Assembly (NCBI RefSeq): GCF_018446385.1
Contig: NC_055990.1
Span: 27,055,891-27,119,890, forward strand
From: Zingiber officinale
Taxonomy: Eukaryota > Streptophyta > Magnoliopsida > Zingiberales > Zingiberaceae
Direction: 5' to 3'
DNA: 64,000 nucleotides
Both the position numbers and the translations under genes were made by a program. Below are positions 1 to 11,115 of this stretch, one piece after another; positions within the stretch are counted from its first letter, which is position 1; every line of letters starts with the position of its first letter. The notes beneath the pieces are model-generated. The model made no database searches and had not been told where the DNA came from. It saw only the letters and a list, made by a program, of their open reading frames with translations.

Positions 1-680
1 TCCTTGCTCTTTGGTCCTGCAAACAAAGCAATACCCTTCTCTTTTTGACCTTTGTTAGCAAGCTCATGAAGTTCCATCTCACAGAAAAATTTATCTAATT
101 TAACAATGGAAAGATCCTTGGATACCTTGTAGGCATCTACCATAGATGACCACAAGGCATTCCTAGGAAAAGCTTTTAGAGCATACCTTACTAGATCGCG
201 ATTCTCCACTCGTTCGTCCACAGAGTGTAGACCGTTGATGATCTCCTTGAATCTCCCATGAAGTTCACTTACCGTTTCACTGTCCTTCATGGTTAGATTT
301 TGAAGCTGATTCAAGAATAGGTCCCTCTTGGCAATCCGAGAATCTTGAGTTCCCTCTTGGAGCTCGATGAGTTTGTTCCATAGGTCTCTTGCACTCGAGA
401 ACGGACCTACCTTGACGAGTTGGTCCTTGGCGATTCCACATTGCAAGGTGACCATAGTCTTGGCATCGGCTTGTGCTTTGCGTAGTTGTTCGGTAGACCA
501 TCTAGACGAATCAAGTTCCTTACCTTCTTCATCTTTTGGTGGTGTAAAACCCTCCTTGACGGAAAACCACATGGAGATATCGGTCTTGAGGTAATACTCC
601 ATGCGGCTTTTCCAGTATTGGAAATCTGCTCCCTCGAAATAGGGTGGACGGTTGGTGCTGAATCCCTCCTTCATGGCCAT
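1..680 (-). CDS. gag: SIRE-type copia gag, 5' part, runs off left edge
   Basis: Open frame of 226 codons on the minus strand, starting at the ATG complementary to 678-680 and open to the window edge; I translated it by hand and found no stop. It begins MAMKEGFSTNRPPYFEG and carries the copia Gag signatures YWKSRM, VGPFSSARDLWNKL, RYALKAFPRNALWSSMVDAY and KLDKFFCEMELHEL. These match, block for block, the Gag of the second SIRE-type element at 42546 (YWKGRM, VGPFSSAKELWEKL, RYALNSFPRNTLWASMVDAY). Gag is the structural protein that packages element RNA in cytoplasmic particles. A primer-binding site and LTR lie immediately upstream (723-2400). The C-terminal half with the zinc knuckle lies outside the window. 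No break is seen in the visible part, so this may be a fairly young element. Confidence 0.9.
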   Translation of the reverse strand, partial: MAMKEGFSTNRPPYFEGADFQYWKSRMEYYLKTDISMWFSVKEGFTPPKDEEGKELDSSRWSTEQLRKAQADAKTMVTLQCGIAKDQLVKVGPFSSARDLWNKLIELQEGTQDSRIAKRDLFLNQLQNLTMKDSETVSELHGRFKEIINGLHSVDERVENRDLVRYALKAFPRNALWSSMVDAYKVSKDLSIVKLDKFFCEMELHELANKGQKEKGIALFAGPKSK

Positions 681-722
681 TGTTTAGCTCTTTGGGTTGT
701 TAAGCCGAAATGAAGAGCACCA

Positions 723-737
723 GGCTCTGATACCACT
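723..737 (-). promoter_or_regulatory. Primer-binding site (initiator-Met tRNA)
   Basis: On the minus strand the sequence directly after the LTR end reads AGTGGTATCAGAGCC, the usual complement of the plant initiator-Met tRNA 3' end that primes reverse transcription. It fixes the orientation of the element and the inner edge of its 5' LTR. Confidence 0.85.
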
Positions 738-1473
738 TGTTGGGATCTTAGATGGCTAGAGGGGGGTGAATAGCCCCTTGAAAAACTTAAACCAAAACTT
801 TTGCACAGATAATTGTTAGCACAGCGGAATTAGACAACTAAAGAAAGGAAAAACATAAGCACACTAACACTAGGATTTACGAGGTTCGGGGATAACTTGC
901 CCCTACTCCTCGGCGTGTCCGTAAGGTGGACGACTCCTTGATCTTCGGTAGATCGCACCCCGGATAACTTCCGGCTACAAATCCTCCTTCTCGGTGGAGT
1001 AACCTCCCCACAACGTCTCAAGAAAGATCTAAGTTAAAGCACGAGACTTACAGAAACTCGGTGGCAAAGGAGAATTGAAATGCTTACAACCACGCGAGGA
1101 TCAGTAGCAGAAACAGAGATCGCAGTTCACCCGAGAGCTCAAGAACTTCGCACAACAGCACACACTTTTCTTTCAAGCTTTCTTGTTGTTGTTCTTGTTC
1201 CCCTCTCGCTGTTTTTACTGCCTCTCAAAACCTGATCTCTGCTGTCACAGATCTGGTCCAAACTGCGCAAATCAGCGCTGCAGCCAATCCCTTTTCCTCC
1301 TTCTCTGGTTCTCTGAACTCACACCAATGATATCACAGTCAACACTGGCGTCTTCTGAGCTCAAACCAATCCCCAGGAGTCAAGCAGATCGCAGAAAGAC
1401 CACAGCAGTATCCGTTGATGCCTGAAATGCACCATGCGCCGCTGAAACCAGCAGAAAGACCATTTGTCGCATT

Positions 1474-1485
1474 CCTCTTATAAAC
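1474..1485 (-). promoter_or_regulatory. TATA box of LTR promoter
   Basis: Minus-strand GTTTATAAGAGG lies inside the LTR about 740 bp before the primer-binding site. This is where a pol II promoter for the element's genomic RNA would sit. Seen in sequence; activity is inferred. Confidence 0.5.
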
Positions 1486-1619
1486 TTAATTTGAAATTAG
1501 GCTTGGAATGATACCTGTTAACCTGCAAACTTAAAAGCTAACAGCACAGAGGATTACATCACATAAATGAAAGAGATATATCAAAAGCAGTGAAGGAATC
1601 GTTGATACAGCGAATAAAT

Positions 1620-1945
1620 CAGGATCGGTCCACCGATCGATCCAAATGTTACCGATCGATCGATCGATTGGGATTTGATCGATCGTAGTGACCGATCAGA
1701 TTGAGTGTGGATCGGTCCACGCACCGATCCACCTCTTCTCTCTCGGGCTTTTCTCCGATCGGTCTCCCGGCCGATCGGTTTCACAGATGTGCATCGAGTG
1801 TTTTCGATCGATGCGCCGATCAGATTTCACTCGCAGCTCGAGTGTCATCCGATCGGTCATCGATCGACCGATCCGTGGAACTTCGGATCGGTCCGCCGAC
1901 CGATCCATGCAGATACTGGATCGGTCTACCGACCGATCCAATGTG
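1620..1945. repeat. Cluster of GATCGGTC/GATCGATC palindromic repeats
   Basis: More than fifteen copies of GATCGGTC, CCGATCGA, GATCGATC and close variants crowd into about 320 bp upstream (in element orientation) of the LTR TATA box. Other SIRE-type LTRs in the window have different palindromes in the same place. Confidence 0.75.
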
Positions 1946-1964
1946 CCATGTAATGTCCACTTAG

Positions 1965-2166
1965 GTCCTTCTCTGACCTAATCCGGAGAACGAGCTACCG
2001 AGCCCTCTCTGACCTAGTCCGGAGAACGAGCTACCGAGCCCTCTCCGACTTCGTCCGGTCCAGAGAACGAGCTACCGAGCCCTCTCTGACCTAGTCCGGA
2101 GAACGAGCTACCGAGCCCTCTCCGACTTCGTCCGGTCCAGAGAACGAGCTACCGAGCCCTCTCTGA
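1965..2166. repeat. Tandem repeat in LTR U3, about five units
   Basis: Units of about 36 and 41 bp alternate, each ending in GAGAACGAGCTACCGAG and differing in the lead part (TCTGACCTAGTCCGG against TCCGACTTCGTCCGG). The array lies in the U3 part of the LTR. Confidence 0.8.
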
Positions 2167-2400
2167 CCATTCCGTGCCAAGTCACCATACTTGGACTTTT
2201 CCCGTGCCAAGCTCCCTGCTTGGACTTTTCACCAGATGTCTTGACCCATCTGGATTTCCCTTGCCTGGCTTCACTCACCAGGACTTTCCCTCCCAACTGA
2301 TCAACCTCGATCAGTAATCATTCTGAGTTTAATCAATATCTGATACAAACTTAAATCAGTGTCAACATCAAAACAACAGCCAGGTCAGACTGTATCAACA

Positions 2401-4096
2401 GTCATATGTCCGGGGATCAGGTTCATGTTTACCCGGGATCAAATCCGAAGACTCTCCCAAAAACATGAATCTTTCAGGTTGCCTTACAACCCTCCCACTA
2501 CGACGAGGCACTGTCTGTGGTTGTGTATCATGTGTGACACGTGTTGCAGTCTCTTGTGGTACTTCATCTTGTACTGTTGGTACTGAAGTAGACGTGTCCT
2601 CTCTAAGTTCTTCTAAAACTACTTTGCTACTGGGCTTGTGATCCATTATATAGTCTTCTTCTAAAAACTGGGCATTGGTGCTAACAATGACCTTCTGGGT
2701 CTTTAGGACTATAAAATAAACCACCTTTCATTCCTTTGGGATATCCTACAAACACGCGAACTTCTGTACGGGATTCTAACTTATCAGCATCTGGTTTCAG
2801 CACATGTGCTGGACTACCCCAAATCCGAATATGTCTTAGACTGGGTTTTCGCTCATTCCACAATTCCATGGGAGTAGAAGAAACTGATTTAGAAGGTACT
2901 AAGTTCAAAACATACACTGCTGTTTCCAGAGCATATCCCCAAAACGAATTTGGTAATTCTGAATAACTCATCATCGATCTAACCATCTCCATAAGAGTCC
3001 TATTCCTTCGTTCTGCTACACCATTCTGTTGGGGTGTTCCAGGTGCAGACAATTGGGATTGAATCCCAGCCTCTGATAAGTAATTCCTAAACTCTCCTAA
3101 GAGGTATTCGCCACCACGATCAGATCGTAGTGTCTTGATACTTTTACCTAATCGTTTTTCCACATCAGCCTTGTATTCTTTGAACTTATCAAAACACTCG
3201 GACTTGCGGCACATTAGGTAAATATATCTGTATCTTGAATAATCGTCTATGAAAGAGACAAAATATTCAAAACCTCCTCTTGCCTGGACAGACATAGGAC
3301 CACACAAATCAGAGTGAACCAATTCTAACACTTCTTTGGCTCTATACCCCTTGGCCTTGAACGGCCTCTTGGTCATTTTACCTTCTAAGCAAGATTCACA
3401 AGTTGGAAAATTTTCCAACTCTAATGAACTCAAAAGTCCATCGGCTATAAGCCTCTGAATCCTATTTAAGTTAATATGACCAAGCCTTAGATGCCAAAGA
3501 TATGCTTGATTCATTTCCGAAGGTTCTTTTCTCTTATTAGAACTAGAAGATGAGTTATAAATTTCCATGTTTTGCTTTGTGGAAGAATTTGGATTTAAAG
3601 TATACAAATTGCCAACCAATGCACCAGAACAGATAATCACTTTATTTCTTTTAATAACTACATTGTTACTGAAAGAAACTGAATATTCATCTAAAAACAG
3701 TTTAGAAACTGAAATTAAATTTTTTCTAAAACTGGGTACATAAAGACAATTTCTTAAAACCAAATTTCTATTTCTACTAAAAGATAAGTAGACGTCTCCC
3801 ACTGCAACAGTTGCCACCTTAGTAGCATTGCCCATGTAGACGGTAATTTCTCCTTCAGATAGTTGTCGGGTTTCCTGGAACCCTTGCAAGGAATTGCAGA
3901 CATGATCAGTGGCTCCCGTATCTACACACCAGGTGCTGGTAGATAACACCGCTAAACATGTTTCAACAACTAGAGCATGAGATATACCTTTGTTTTGGTT
4001 CCTACGAGGACATCCCGCCTTGACTCCTTGCAGATGAAGCACTTGCCCTTGGGAATCTTCACTCCACTTTAAATCCGTACTCCGAGATTTATTCAC
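2401..4096 (-). pseudogene. pol: copia pol: protease and integrase, truncated before reverse transcriptase
   Basis: The minus-strand frame at 2681-4096 has the protease motif WCVDTGATDH, the integrase zinc finger (WHLRLGH ... CESCLEG) and the integrase core (VHSDLCGP, FIDDYSRY, PQQNGVAERRNR, the last with the catalytic Glu). A single extra C near 2698 shifts the frame at the end of integrase. The reading then continues in 2401-2724 with VSTNAQFLEEDYI and RSGRVVRQPERF, the linker before reverse transcriptase. The frame stops at 2400 because a SIRE-type LTR is inserted there, so reverse transcriptase and RNase H lie beyond the left edge if they survive. Protein order (protease, integrase, then reverse transcriptase) is typical of copia. 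Confidence 0.9.
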
Positions 4097-4767
4097 TTTC
4101 TTTCTTGAGCCGACTTGTTTCTTCTTCTTCTTTCCTTTCGGTTTAGAAGTAGAACCATTTTCGAATAGTGAATTTGAGAATTGTGACGAAATAATCCTTC
4201 AGCAGTTCTGTCAGTAGTTTCCCTAATGAATAAATCCTTTTATTCATATTATAGTTCAGTGAACTGCCCAAAACTTCTAGGTAGCGTTGGAGGATCATAC
4301 CGATCTGGGTTTCCCATCAATTTCTCCTCCAAGGATCAGTATCTCGTTCGGATAAGCCATCATCTTTAGGATATGATCCTCACAGGAGTACCCTCTTGCA
4401 TGGTGGCTGTCATTATCTTTCTCATAGCTTCTTGTCTAGAAGCCCTATCCCGATGACCAAAGAGTTCCTTGAGATTGTTCATAATATCATAAGTCGTTGG
4501 TAAATCTTGATGCCGATGTTGCAATACATTTGACATTGAAGCCAAAATGTAACACCGCGCCATCTCATCTGCCTTTACCCATCTCTTATGATATTCAATC
4601 TCCTCTTGGGTAGATTCACCAGTGGGTGCATCAGTCAGTACAAATTTATAGCTTTCAGCAGTCAGAACAATGTCCAGGTTTCTTTTCCAATCTATGTAAT
4701 TAGGTCCAGTAAGTCTGTTTTGTTGAAGTATGATGGACAGTGGGTTGAAAGTCATCCTAAGAATCAT
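4097..4767 (-). pseudogene. gag: copia gag, broken
   Basis: The N-terminal part, complementary to 4366-4767, reads FNPLSIILQQNRLTGPNYIDWKRNL, then VKADEMARCYILASM, typical of copia Gag. The frame then breaks. Further Gag-like pieces follow in other frames down to 4097, including DGETQIGMILQ, YNMNKRIYSLGELLTEL and a basic KERRRRNK stretch before the protease. Gag and pol lie on the same strand in the same order as in an intact element. The zinc knuckle is not clear. The next feature upstream is a 1.1-kb leader and a primer-binding site at 5861-5875. Confidence 0.8.
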
Positions 4768-5860
4768 AAATAACTTTTGGTCAGAACTCTAAATTTAGAA
4801 TAATATTGATTCCTCAAACAATACTATTTTAAATTAACCAACACCTCATAACACCGTGAATTTTGTATGCCACGTTAGTGTGGACGTATACAAATTCAAC
4901 ATTTGTAAAAAGAAGGGTTTTAACCCATTAATTTTATTATCTTGTCAACCTAACTTTTGACAAATAAAATTAATAGTTGGTATTATTTGGTCACACAAAT
5001 AATGGCAGTGACTCCGTTGTAGAGGATACTATTAGATGTGTCTAAGTGTATACCATTACTTGACACAAGTCCATTAATAAGATTATGCCCCTTCCGTTGG
5101 GGAAGATCACACGCTCTTAATTAACTTCCTATAGTCATCCATAAATGGAAGTCTGTTCTAGTGATCCGCAAACAAGCTCATCCGTTATGGAGGAAGGCAC
5201 TCAGAGCCAACGCGCAAGATTGTTTGCATCACTTACAAACCAGTAATGGAGACCATGGGATTTACTTAAAAATCCCTCTCCTACTTAGTTATTTATTAAT
5301 GAGGAATTTTAACTATACTAGCCTACTAAACTTGTAAACTAACATGCACACATAGCACAATATAAAAGCAATAAATAGAAAATCTAATTTTCAACTATTA
5401 TGGCTTTTATCTCTAGTTGTCCTCCGTGTGTTGTCATCCCAAGCTGCTGCCATATTTGGCCACCGCCACCGGGTCTAACTGTCGCATCCATCTTGCTCCT
5501 TGTTCCGCTGCGCCTCTGGTCCTTAGAAGGTTCCACGCTTTGCAAGATTCGATCCGCGACATAAATAGAATTTTACATTTTGATCCTATATTCCATAAAA
5601 GGAATGTACATGTATCTAGATCAAAAATAAAATCCTAATAAATCTAAATACAGCTCCTGCTGTATTTTAATACAATCATGCACACACATATAAATGCCCT
5701 TGACATGTCCAAGGGTCCAATCACACACATAATAACTAAAAGCCATAATAGTTGGATCCTGCATCCACAAAGTTAGCACATCTTACTATTATCCTGCCTA
5801 AATTATGTATGACATGTGCATAATTAAACTAAATACCAAATACACAGAGGCAAAACCCTA
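4768..5860 (-). other. Untranslated leader of the copia element
   Basis: About 1.1 kb between the primer-binding site and gag. No reading frame resembles a protein. AT-rich, with no internal repeats that stand out. Confidence 0.5.
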
Positions 5861-5875
5861 GCTCTGATACCAATT
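5861..5875 (-). promoter_or_regulatory. Primer-binding site (initiator-Met tRNA)
   Basis: Minus-strand ATTGGTATCAGAGCT directly follows the LTR end CCAACA, placing the 5' LTR to the right. Confidence 0.85.
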
Positions 5876-8284
5876 GTTGGTTGCTACTCGGAAAACCTAT
5901 AGGTTCCACTGTACAAAAATTTTGTACAAAGGTCTGAACCTTTTCTTAGCTACCATGTGTTCTTTTAAATTAAATTTTGGATCGTCTGCAGAACTTAACA
6001 CGTTTGATCCAAAACTTAATCTATTTGTTCTTTTAGGTTTTGACTTGGATCTCCTGCGGAACTTAACACGTTCGACCCAAGTCTCCTTAAGTTATTAATT
6101 CCATTAAATATTAATTTCCATAATTGGTTCCCAGTACTGACGTGGCGAGACACATGACCTTCTTGGATATGGGAGCAACCACCACTGACTAGACAAAACC
6201 TTTTATAGAAAGCTAATATTTAATTTCCTAAAATAACTTTAGGTTAACCAAAGAGAACAATCAAATCACAAGGAAAAGAAAATACAAAAGAACACAACAT
6301 CGAAAAACATATTCGAAATTCTAGAACGTAAGCTTCTTGTATTTGGTATTATTTCCATAAATAACTAGCATGATGCGGAAAGAAAAATTACTAGTTATAC
6401 CTTGTAGAAAAACCTCTTGATCTTCTACCGTATTCCTCTTCTAACCTCGGACGTTGTGTGGGCAACGATCTTCCGAGATGAGAAACCACCGAGCACCTTC
6501 TTCTCCTCCTAGCTAGGTTCGGCCAAAACAAGAAAGCTTCACCAAGGAAGAAGAAAAAACACCAACCAAGCTCTAAGAGATGCAAACTTCCTCTCCTTCT
6601 TCTTCTTCTTCTCCAAGTAGTATCCGACCTCCACAAGAGCTCCAAGCAATAGAGAGTTTCGGCCACCACAAAGAGGAAGAAGAGAAGAGATGATGGCCGG
6701 CCACAACACCAAGGAAAAGAGGGAGAGAAAATAATAGAGGTTGTATCTCATGAAGGCACCCTCACCCCTTCTTTTATATTCCTTGGCCTAGGCAAATTAT
6801 GAAATTTAATTACAATAAAATTTCCTCAATTTCCTTGACATGATTTAATTGAGAAAAATAAAATAAAATTTCTCAATTAAATCTACATTGGCCGGCCACA
6901 TCATTGGAGAACAAATTGGACAAGTTTCAATCAACAATTAAAACTTCCTAATTTGTTTTCAGAAATTTTAAAAAATAAAATTTCTCTTTAAAAATCTCTT
7001 CATGGTTGATAAAAGGAAATTTCTATAATTTTAATTTTATCAACATGTGAATAATTTTAAAGAGAAAATAAAATATCTCACCAATCTACAAATAAGGAAA
7101 GAGATCTAATCTCTTTCTTTAATCTTTTGTAGATTTTTTATAAGAGAGATATTTTAATTTAAATTCTCTTTAATAAATTATTTCTTCCACGTAATAAAAA
7201 TTAAAATTAAAATTCCTTTTTAATTTAATTTGGCCGGCCCCCGCTAGCTTGGGTTCAAGCTAGGGCCTGCCACCCAAATTCATACCTAGGCCGGCCCTAG
7301 CTTGTTTCCAAGCTAGCTTGGCCGGTCCCTATTGGGTGGGAATAGAAGGTGGATATAGGTGGGTATAGAACTTTATAAATAAGAGGCTACGATAGGGACC
7401 GAGAGGAGGAATTGGTTTTGGTCTCCCGATAAAATTAAGCATCCCGTGTTCGCCCCGAACACACAACTTAATTTTATCAATGATAATTCATTCCACTAGA
7501 GAACTATCATTGAACTACCGCACCAATCCCAAATTACATTTTTGGGCTCCTTCTTATTATGAGTGTGTTAGTCTCCCTGTGTTTAAGATATCGAATGTCC
7601 ACTAATTAAGTGAGTTACTGACAACTCATTTAATCAATATCTATGTCCAAGAGTAGTACCACTCAACCTTATCGTCATGTCGGACTAAGTCCACCTGCAG
7701 GGTTTAACATGACAATCCTTATGAGCTCCTCTTGGGGACATTATCAACCTAGTATCTCTAGGACACAGTTTCCTTCTATAATCAACAACACACACTATAA
7801 GTGATACTATTTCCCAACTTATCGGGTTTATTGATTCATCAAACTAAATCTCACCCATTGGTAAATTAAAGAAATAAATATCAAACATATGTGTTTGTTA
7901 TTATATTAGGATTAAGAGCACACACTTCCGTAATAACTGAGGTCTTTGTTCCTTTATAAAGTCAGTATAAAAGAAACGACCTCTAATGGTCCTACTCAAT
8001 ACACTCTGAGTGTACTAGTGTAATTATATAGTTAAGATAAACTAATACCTAATTACACTACGACCTTCTAATGGTTTGTTCCTTTCCATTTTAGTCGTGA
8101 GCTACTGTTTATAATTTATAAGGTACTGATAACATCATCTTCTGTATGTGACACCACATACTATGTTATCTACAATATAAATTATATGAACAACTATAAA
8201 CAAATGTAGACAATTTGACCAAATGTGATTCTTTATTCATAATGAATGTTTACAAAGCTTAGGCTTTTAGTATACACTCCAACA
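5876..8284 (-). mobile_element. 5' LTR of copia element
   Basis: About 2.41 kb from TGTTGGTTGC (5876) to CTCCAACA (8284), so on the minus strand it runs TGTTGGAG...CAACA. The minus-strand start contains TGAATAAAGAATCAC. A TATA box sits at 6771-6780 and GGCCGGCC motifs recur. The right end falls inside a gypsy coding frame (LPVKVQQLLSNF...EDLPF), so the element inserted into that older gypsy. The candidate target duplication is AAAGG at 8285-8289, with its partner lost to the left. The open frames of about 70-90 codons in this LTR (for example 6391-6751) look like low-complexity noise. Confidence 0.75.
6771..6780 (-). promoter_or_regulatory. TATA box of LTR promoter
   Basis: Minus-strand AATATAAAAG is followed by a pyrimidine-rich leader, as expected for the LTR transcription start. 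Confidence 0.5.
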
Positions 8285-9011
8285 AAAGGAAGGTCTTCAA
8301 CCATTAAATTAGCAAAGTTGGATAGAAGTTGCTGCACCTTAACTGGTAAATCCAAGTCTAGGTCTATTTCATCGCTTTTATAAGGAAGCAAAGCATAGAC
8401 CATGTTTTCGTGCTTCATCTCGTTCAAAAATCTGGACATAGAAAGTAGTGTAGAGTTATTGGTTACCAATTTGAAGGGGTTCCTTCTTGTCGTGGAGCCA
8501 ATACGATATTCCTCCCTTTGATGATGAGGGTGTAGGTGTTCTTCCGTTCATCGTGGATGATGCTTCGATCATATTGCCAAGGTCGTCCCAATAATACATG
8601 GCATGCATTCATTGACATAACATCACACCATGCTCGATCGTAATACTTGTTGCCAATAGAAAAGGTTAAAAGACACCTTCTATTTACGGTTACCTCACTC
8701 CCTTTGCTCAGCCATGACAACTTGTAGGATTTTGGATGACGAACCATCTTCAACTGTAGCTTTTGAACAGCTTCTTCAGATACAATATTTTCACAGCTTC
8801 CATTATTAATAATCATCTTGCAAACTTTGTCTGCAACTGTGCAAGTTGTGTGAAAGATGCTAGTTCTCATCCAATCCTCTTCTGATTCTTCCTTGGGGAC
8901 CAGTAGGCTCTTGCGTACGACGAGAGTCTCATGACCATCTCCAAAAAGAATCTCGTCATCAATATCATCGTCGTAAATCGGCTTATCAATTTGTTCGGAT
9001 TCATTCTCCAT
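8285..9011 (-). pseudogene. pol: gypsy protease region of pol, truncated
   Basis: The minus-strand frame at 8463-9011 has an acidic linker and then a retropepsin-like domain: CKMIINNGSCENIVS, RHPKSYKLSW and VLLGRPWQYDRS. The flap and LGRPW block are typical of gypsy elements. The usual catalytic Asp in the I(I/V)D-G-S motif is Asn here (IINNGSC, about 8796-8815). A second short frame continues toward 8285 with LPVKVQQLLSNFANL, the linker just before reverse transcriptase, and ends at the copia LTR. The element is dead: frameshifted against its gag, mutated at the protease site and cut. Confidence 0.85.
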
Positions 9012-9981
9012 GTCTTCCTCAACCAGTAGAGTTTTGTTTTATTTTTATTTAGGGATCTTTTACAATCTGCAGCTCGATGCCCCTGTTCACCACATCGAAA
9101 ACACTTGATACAAGTCTTAGAATTACCTTGTGGTGGCTGCTGGGAAGGGCGCAACTCCTGAGGGTGAATAACTCGATTGTTTTGATCACTTTTATTTGTT
9201 GGTCTACAATTTAACTATTTTTCAACTGTCAAAGCTCACTGATAAGCCTCTGAAATAGTCCAGAGTGAGTGAAGGCTCAAGGAATCTTGTAAGGGTTGTT
9301 GTAGTCCCCCTAAATATCATGTTGTCGTTTGCTCCTTGGTTTCAGATAGATCGTTCCTAGCAATAAGCTGATAGAATTACTCCGTATAGTCGTCAACGGT
9401 TCTAGCCCCTTGCCTCAATGTATGGAGTCGTTGAAACAACGTTTGCACATAACCAAAGGGAAGAAAGTGGGTTCTCAAAAGTTTTTCCAATTTTTCCCAC
9501 TGAGTGATTTTAGATTTACCTTGTCTCTCTTGTGATCGTTGAAGCTACTCCCACCATGCTGAGGCTCGACCTTTGAACTTGATAATGACCAATTTTACTT
9601 TGACGTGATCAGGTACTTCCTTGTACTTGAAAATCCTCTCTACTTTGTTGAGCCAATCAATAAAGCCTTCCGCTTGTATATGCCAAAAAAATCAGGAAGA
9701 TCAACTCGGAAACCAAAGTCCTCATATCGTTCCTCTCGACTACGGTGTTCCCGGTACATAGTACGACGGTGATATGGATTCTCAAAAGTAGACTCAGAGT
9801 TATGATTAGAAATCTCACGATCTTCAAAATCTCGTGCTGCTAGACATTGGGTTAATTCCTCAACTTGCTTTTGCAAATCCTCAATCATCATTACATCCTG
9901 GATATTATGATCACGGTGATGGGCTTCCTCATTCGGAACTTGCCTGTTGTGACCACGACCACGTCCACGATGACCCTCCAT
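9012..9981 (-). pseudogene. gag: gypsy gag with zinc knuckle, frameshifted
   Basis: The start complementary to 9979-9981 gives MEGHRGRGRGHNRQ, a coiled region (LQKQVEELTQCLAA) and GFRVDLPDFFG, the usual opening of a gypsy capsid domain. The frame breaks near 9660 but Gag-like peptides continue in other frames. The zinc knuckle CFRCGEQGHRAADC is encoded near 9065-9110. Several stops and at least two frameshifts separate capsid, knuckle and protease. In some gypsy families gag and pol form one frame, so this is best read as one broken polyprotein. Confidence 0.85.
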
Positions 9982-10008
9982 TGGATCTTAATGAGCTCTT
10001 ATACCAAC

Positions 10009-10422
10009 TGACGCCGATCAGAATATAGATTATTCTGGGACGTGATGTTTTAGAGAAATTAACGAGAAAATAAGAGAGAAATAATGAAATAAGAAGTATC
10101 CCAAGCTAGGTTTAAAAAAAAAACTTCTCGAAAAAACAAGAGTGGGAATAGAAGAATAAAAGAGATGTAGCCGTAACGTGAATTAAGCGAAACTACTTGA
10201 TTCAATATCAAAAGAACTTGTCATAAACATCATCTAAGCATAGGTTTATATAGCTCTCAAAACCCTAAAAAAAAATCTAAACAGAAAATTAACTAGCTGG
10301 ACTTATTCCCTAAGATTTAGGATAAATTAACTAAGACTTGGTTCCTAAGATTTAGGATAAAATTAAAAATTAACGAATAACTACTTAAAAAAAAAATCTA
10401 ATTTAGATTTCCTCCTACATCA
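10009..10422 (-). mobile_element. 5' LTR of the gypsy element
   Basis: About 414 bp starting TGACGCCGATC (10009) and ending CCTCCTACATCA (10422). On the minus strand it runs TGATGTAGGAGG...GGCGTCA. Just inside it a weak primer-binding site reads TTGGTATAAGAGCTC. A solo LTR of the same kind lies at 29083-29465, which supports these ends. Confidence 0.65.
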
Positions 10423-11115
10423 AATAAAACCTAAATAATCACCGACAACAACGAGGGAAGTTGAAGAAGACGGAGAAGAAGACGAATATAAGAGTAAGAA
10501 AGCAATAGAAGTTGCATCAAAGGTTGTAAACTTTAAAAACCTTAGTGGTGGCCCATTATAGTCGTTCGATCATAGGAGTGAAAGGGAGAGGATTAATTAG
10601 GAACGTTGAATTTGAACCATCAGAGATCACATCAAATCTCAATAGTAACATGTCGTTTAAGATATTCTTTTCACAAGCGTGCGCCATGTGGCGAAGAAAT
10701 ACAGGCCACATTTATTATGGATGGGAGACGGAAAGCAAAAGGCATGCTCATCATACTAGTCATTAATGGTGAGTGGCATACCCTATTTTGAGGTACACGC
10801 ATGGCAGTGGGCGAATGACGTCAACTCAAGCCGAGTGACTCTGAGATCGAGCACCCGATTAGGAAACGAGAAACACAAAAGGACACATATGTCCAGTTAG
10901 TTGAACTTGCAGCATCCTTCAACTAGACTTGAAGAGGAGACTTGTAATACAACGAATAAGATAAGGTCCCCGAAAGTCAAAGTCAAGAAGGCTAGCTGAT
11001 ATGACATTTAAAGTCAAGGAGGGGGCAACACTCAAGGCTAGCACAATCGCATGGATCGGCCAGGTAGTCTAGCTGATCAAACCTTTCGTTCGATCTAATC
11101 CCGAGTCCCCTTGGC
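10423..11115. other. Intergenic, no gene seen
   Basis: Short frames of 60-73 codons here have no recognisable motif and overlap each other. No repeats or promoter structure stand out. Confidence 0.5.

Larger units (their letters stand above)
738..2400 (-). mobile_element. 5' LTR of SIRE-type copia element
   Basis: About 1.66 kb bounded by TGTTGGGATC at 738 and TATCAACA at 2400, giving 5'-TGTTG...CAACA-3' ends. The inner edge abuts the primer-binding site. The inner end carries the CTATTCACCCCCCTCTAG-like run seen in other SIRE-type LTRs here. At 2400/2401 the sequence changes abruptly to the interior of another copia pol on the same strand, so this LTR marks an insertion into that element. 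The candidate 5-bp target duplication is GTCAT at 2401-2405; its partner would lie left of the window. The region also holds a TATA box, a palindrome array and a tandem repeat, listed separately. Short open frames here are not credible genes. Confidence 0.8.

Noticed and set aside
1965-2166. CRISPR-like regular repeats
   Set aside because: Plant nuclear DNA, units directly abutting with no unique spacers; an ordinary tandem repeat in an LTR.
6391-6751. Two short minus-strand proteins
   Set aside because: Low-complexity Arg/Leu/Phe-rich frames in an LTR leader, overlapping in different frames, no family resemblance.
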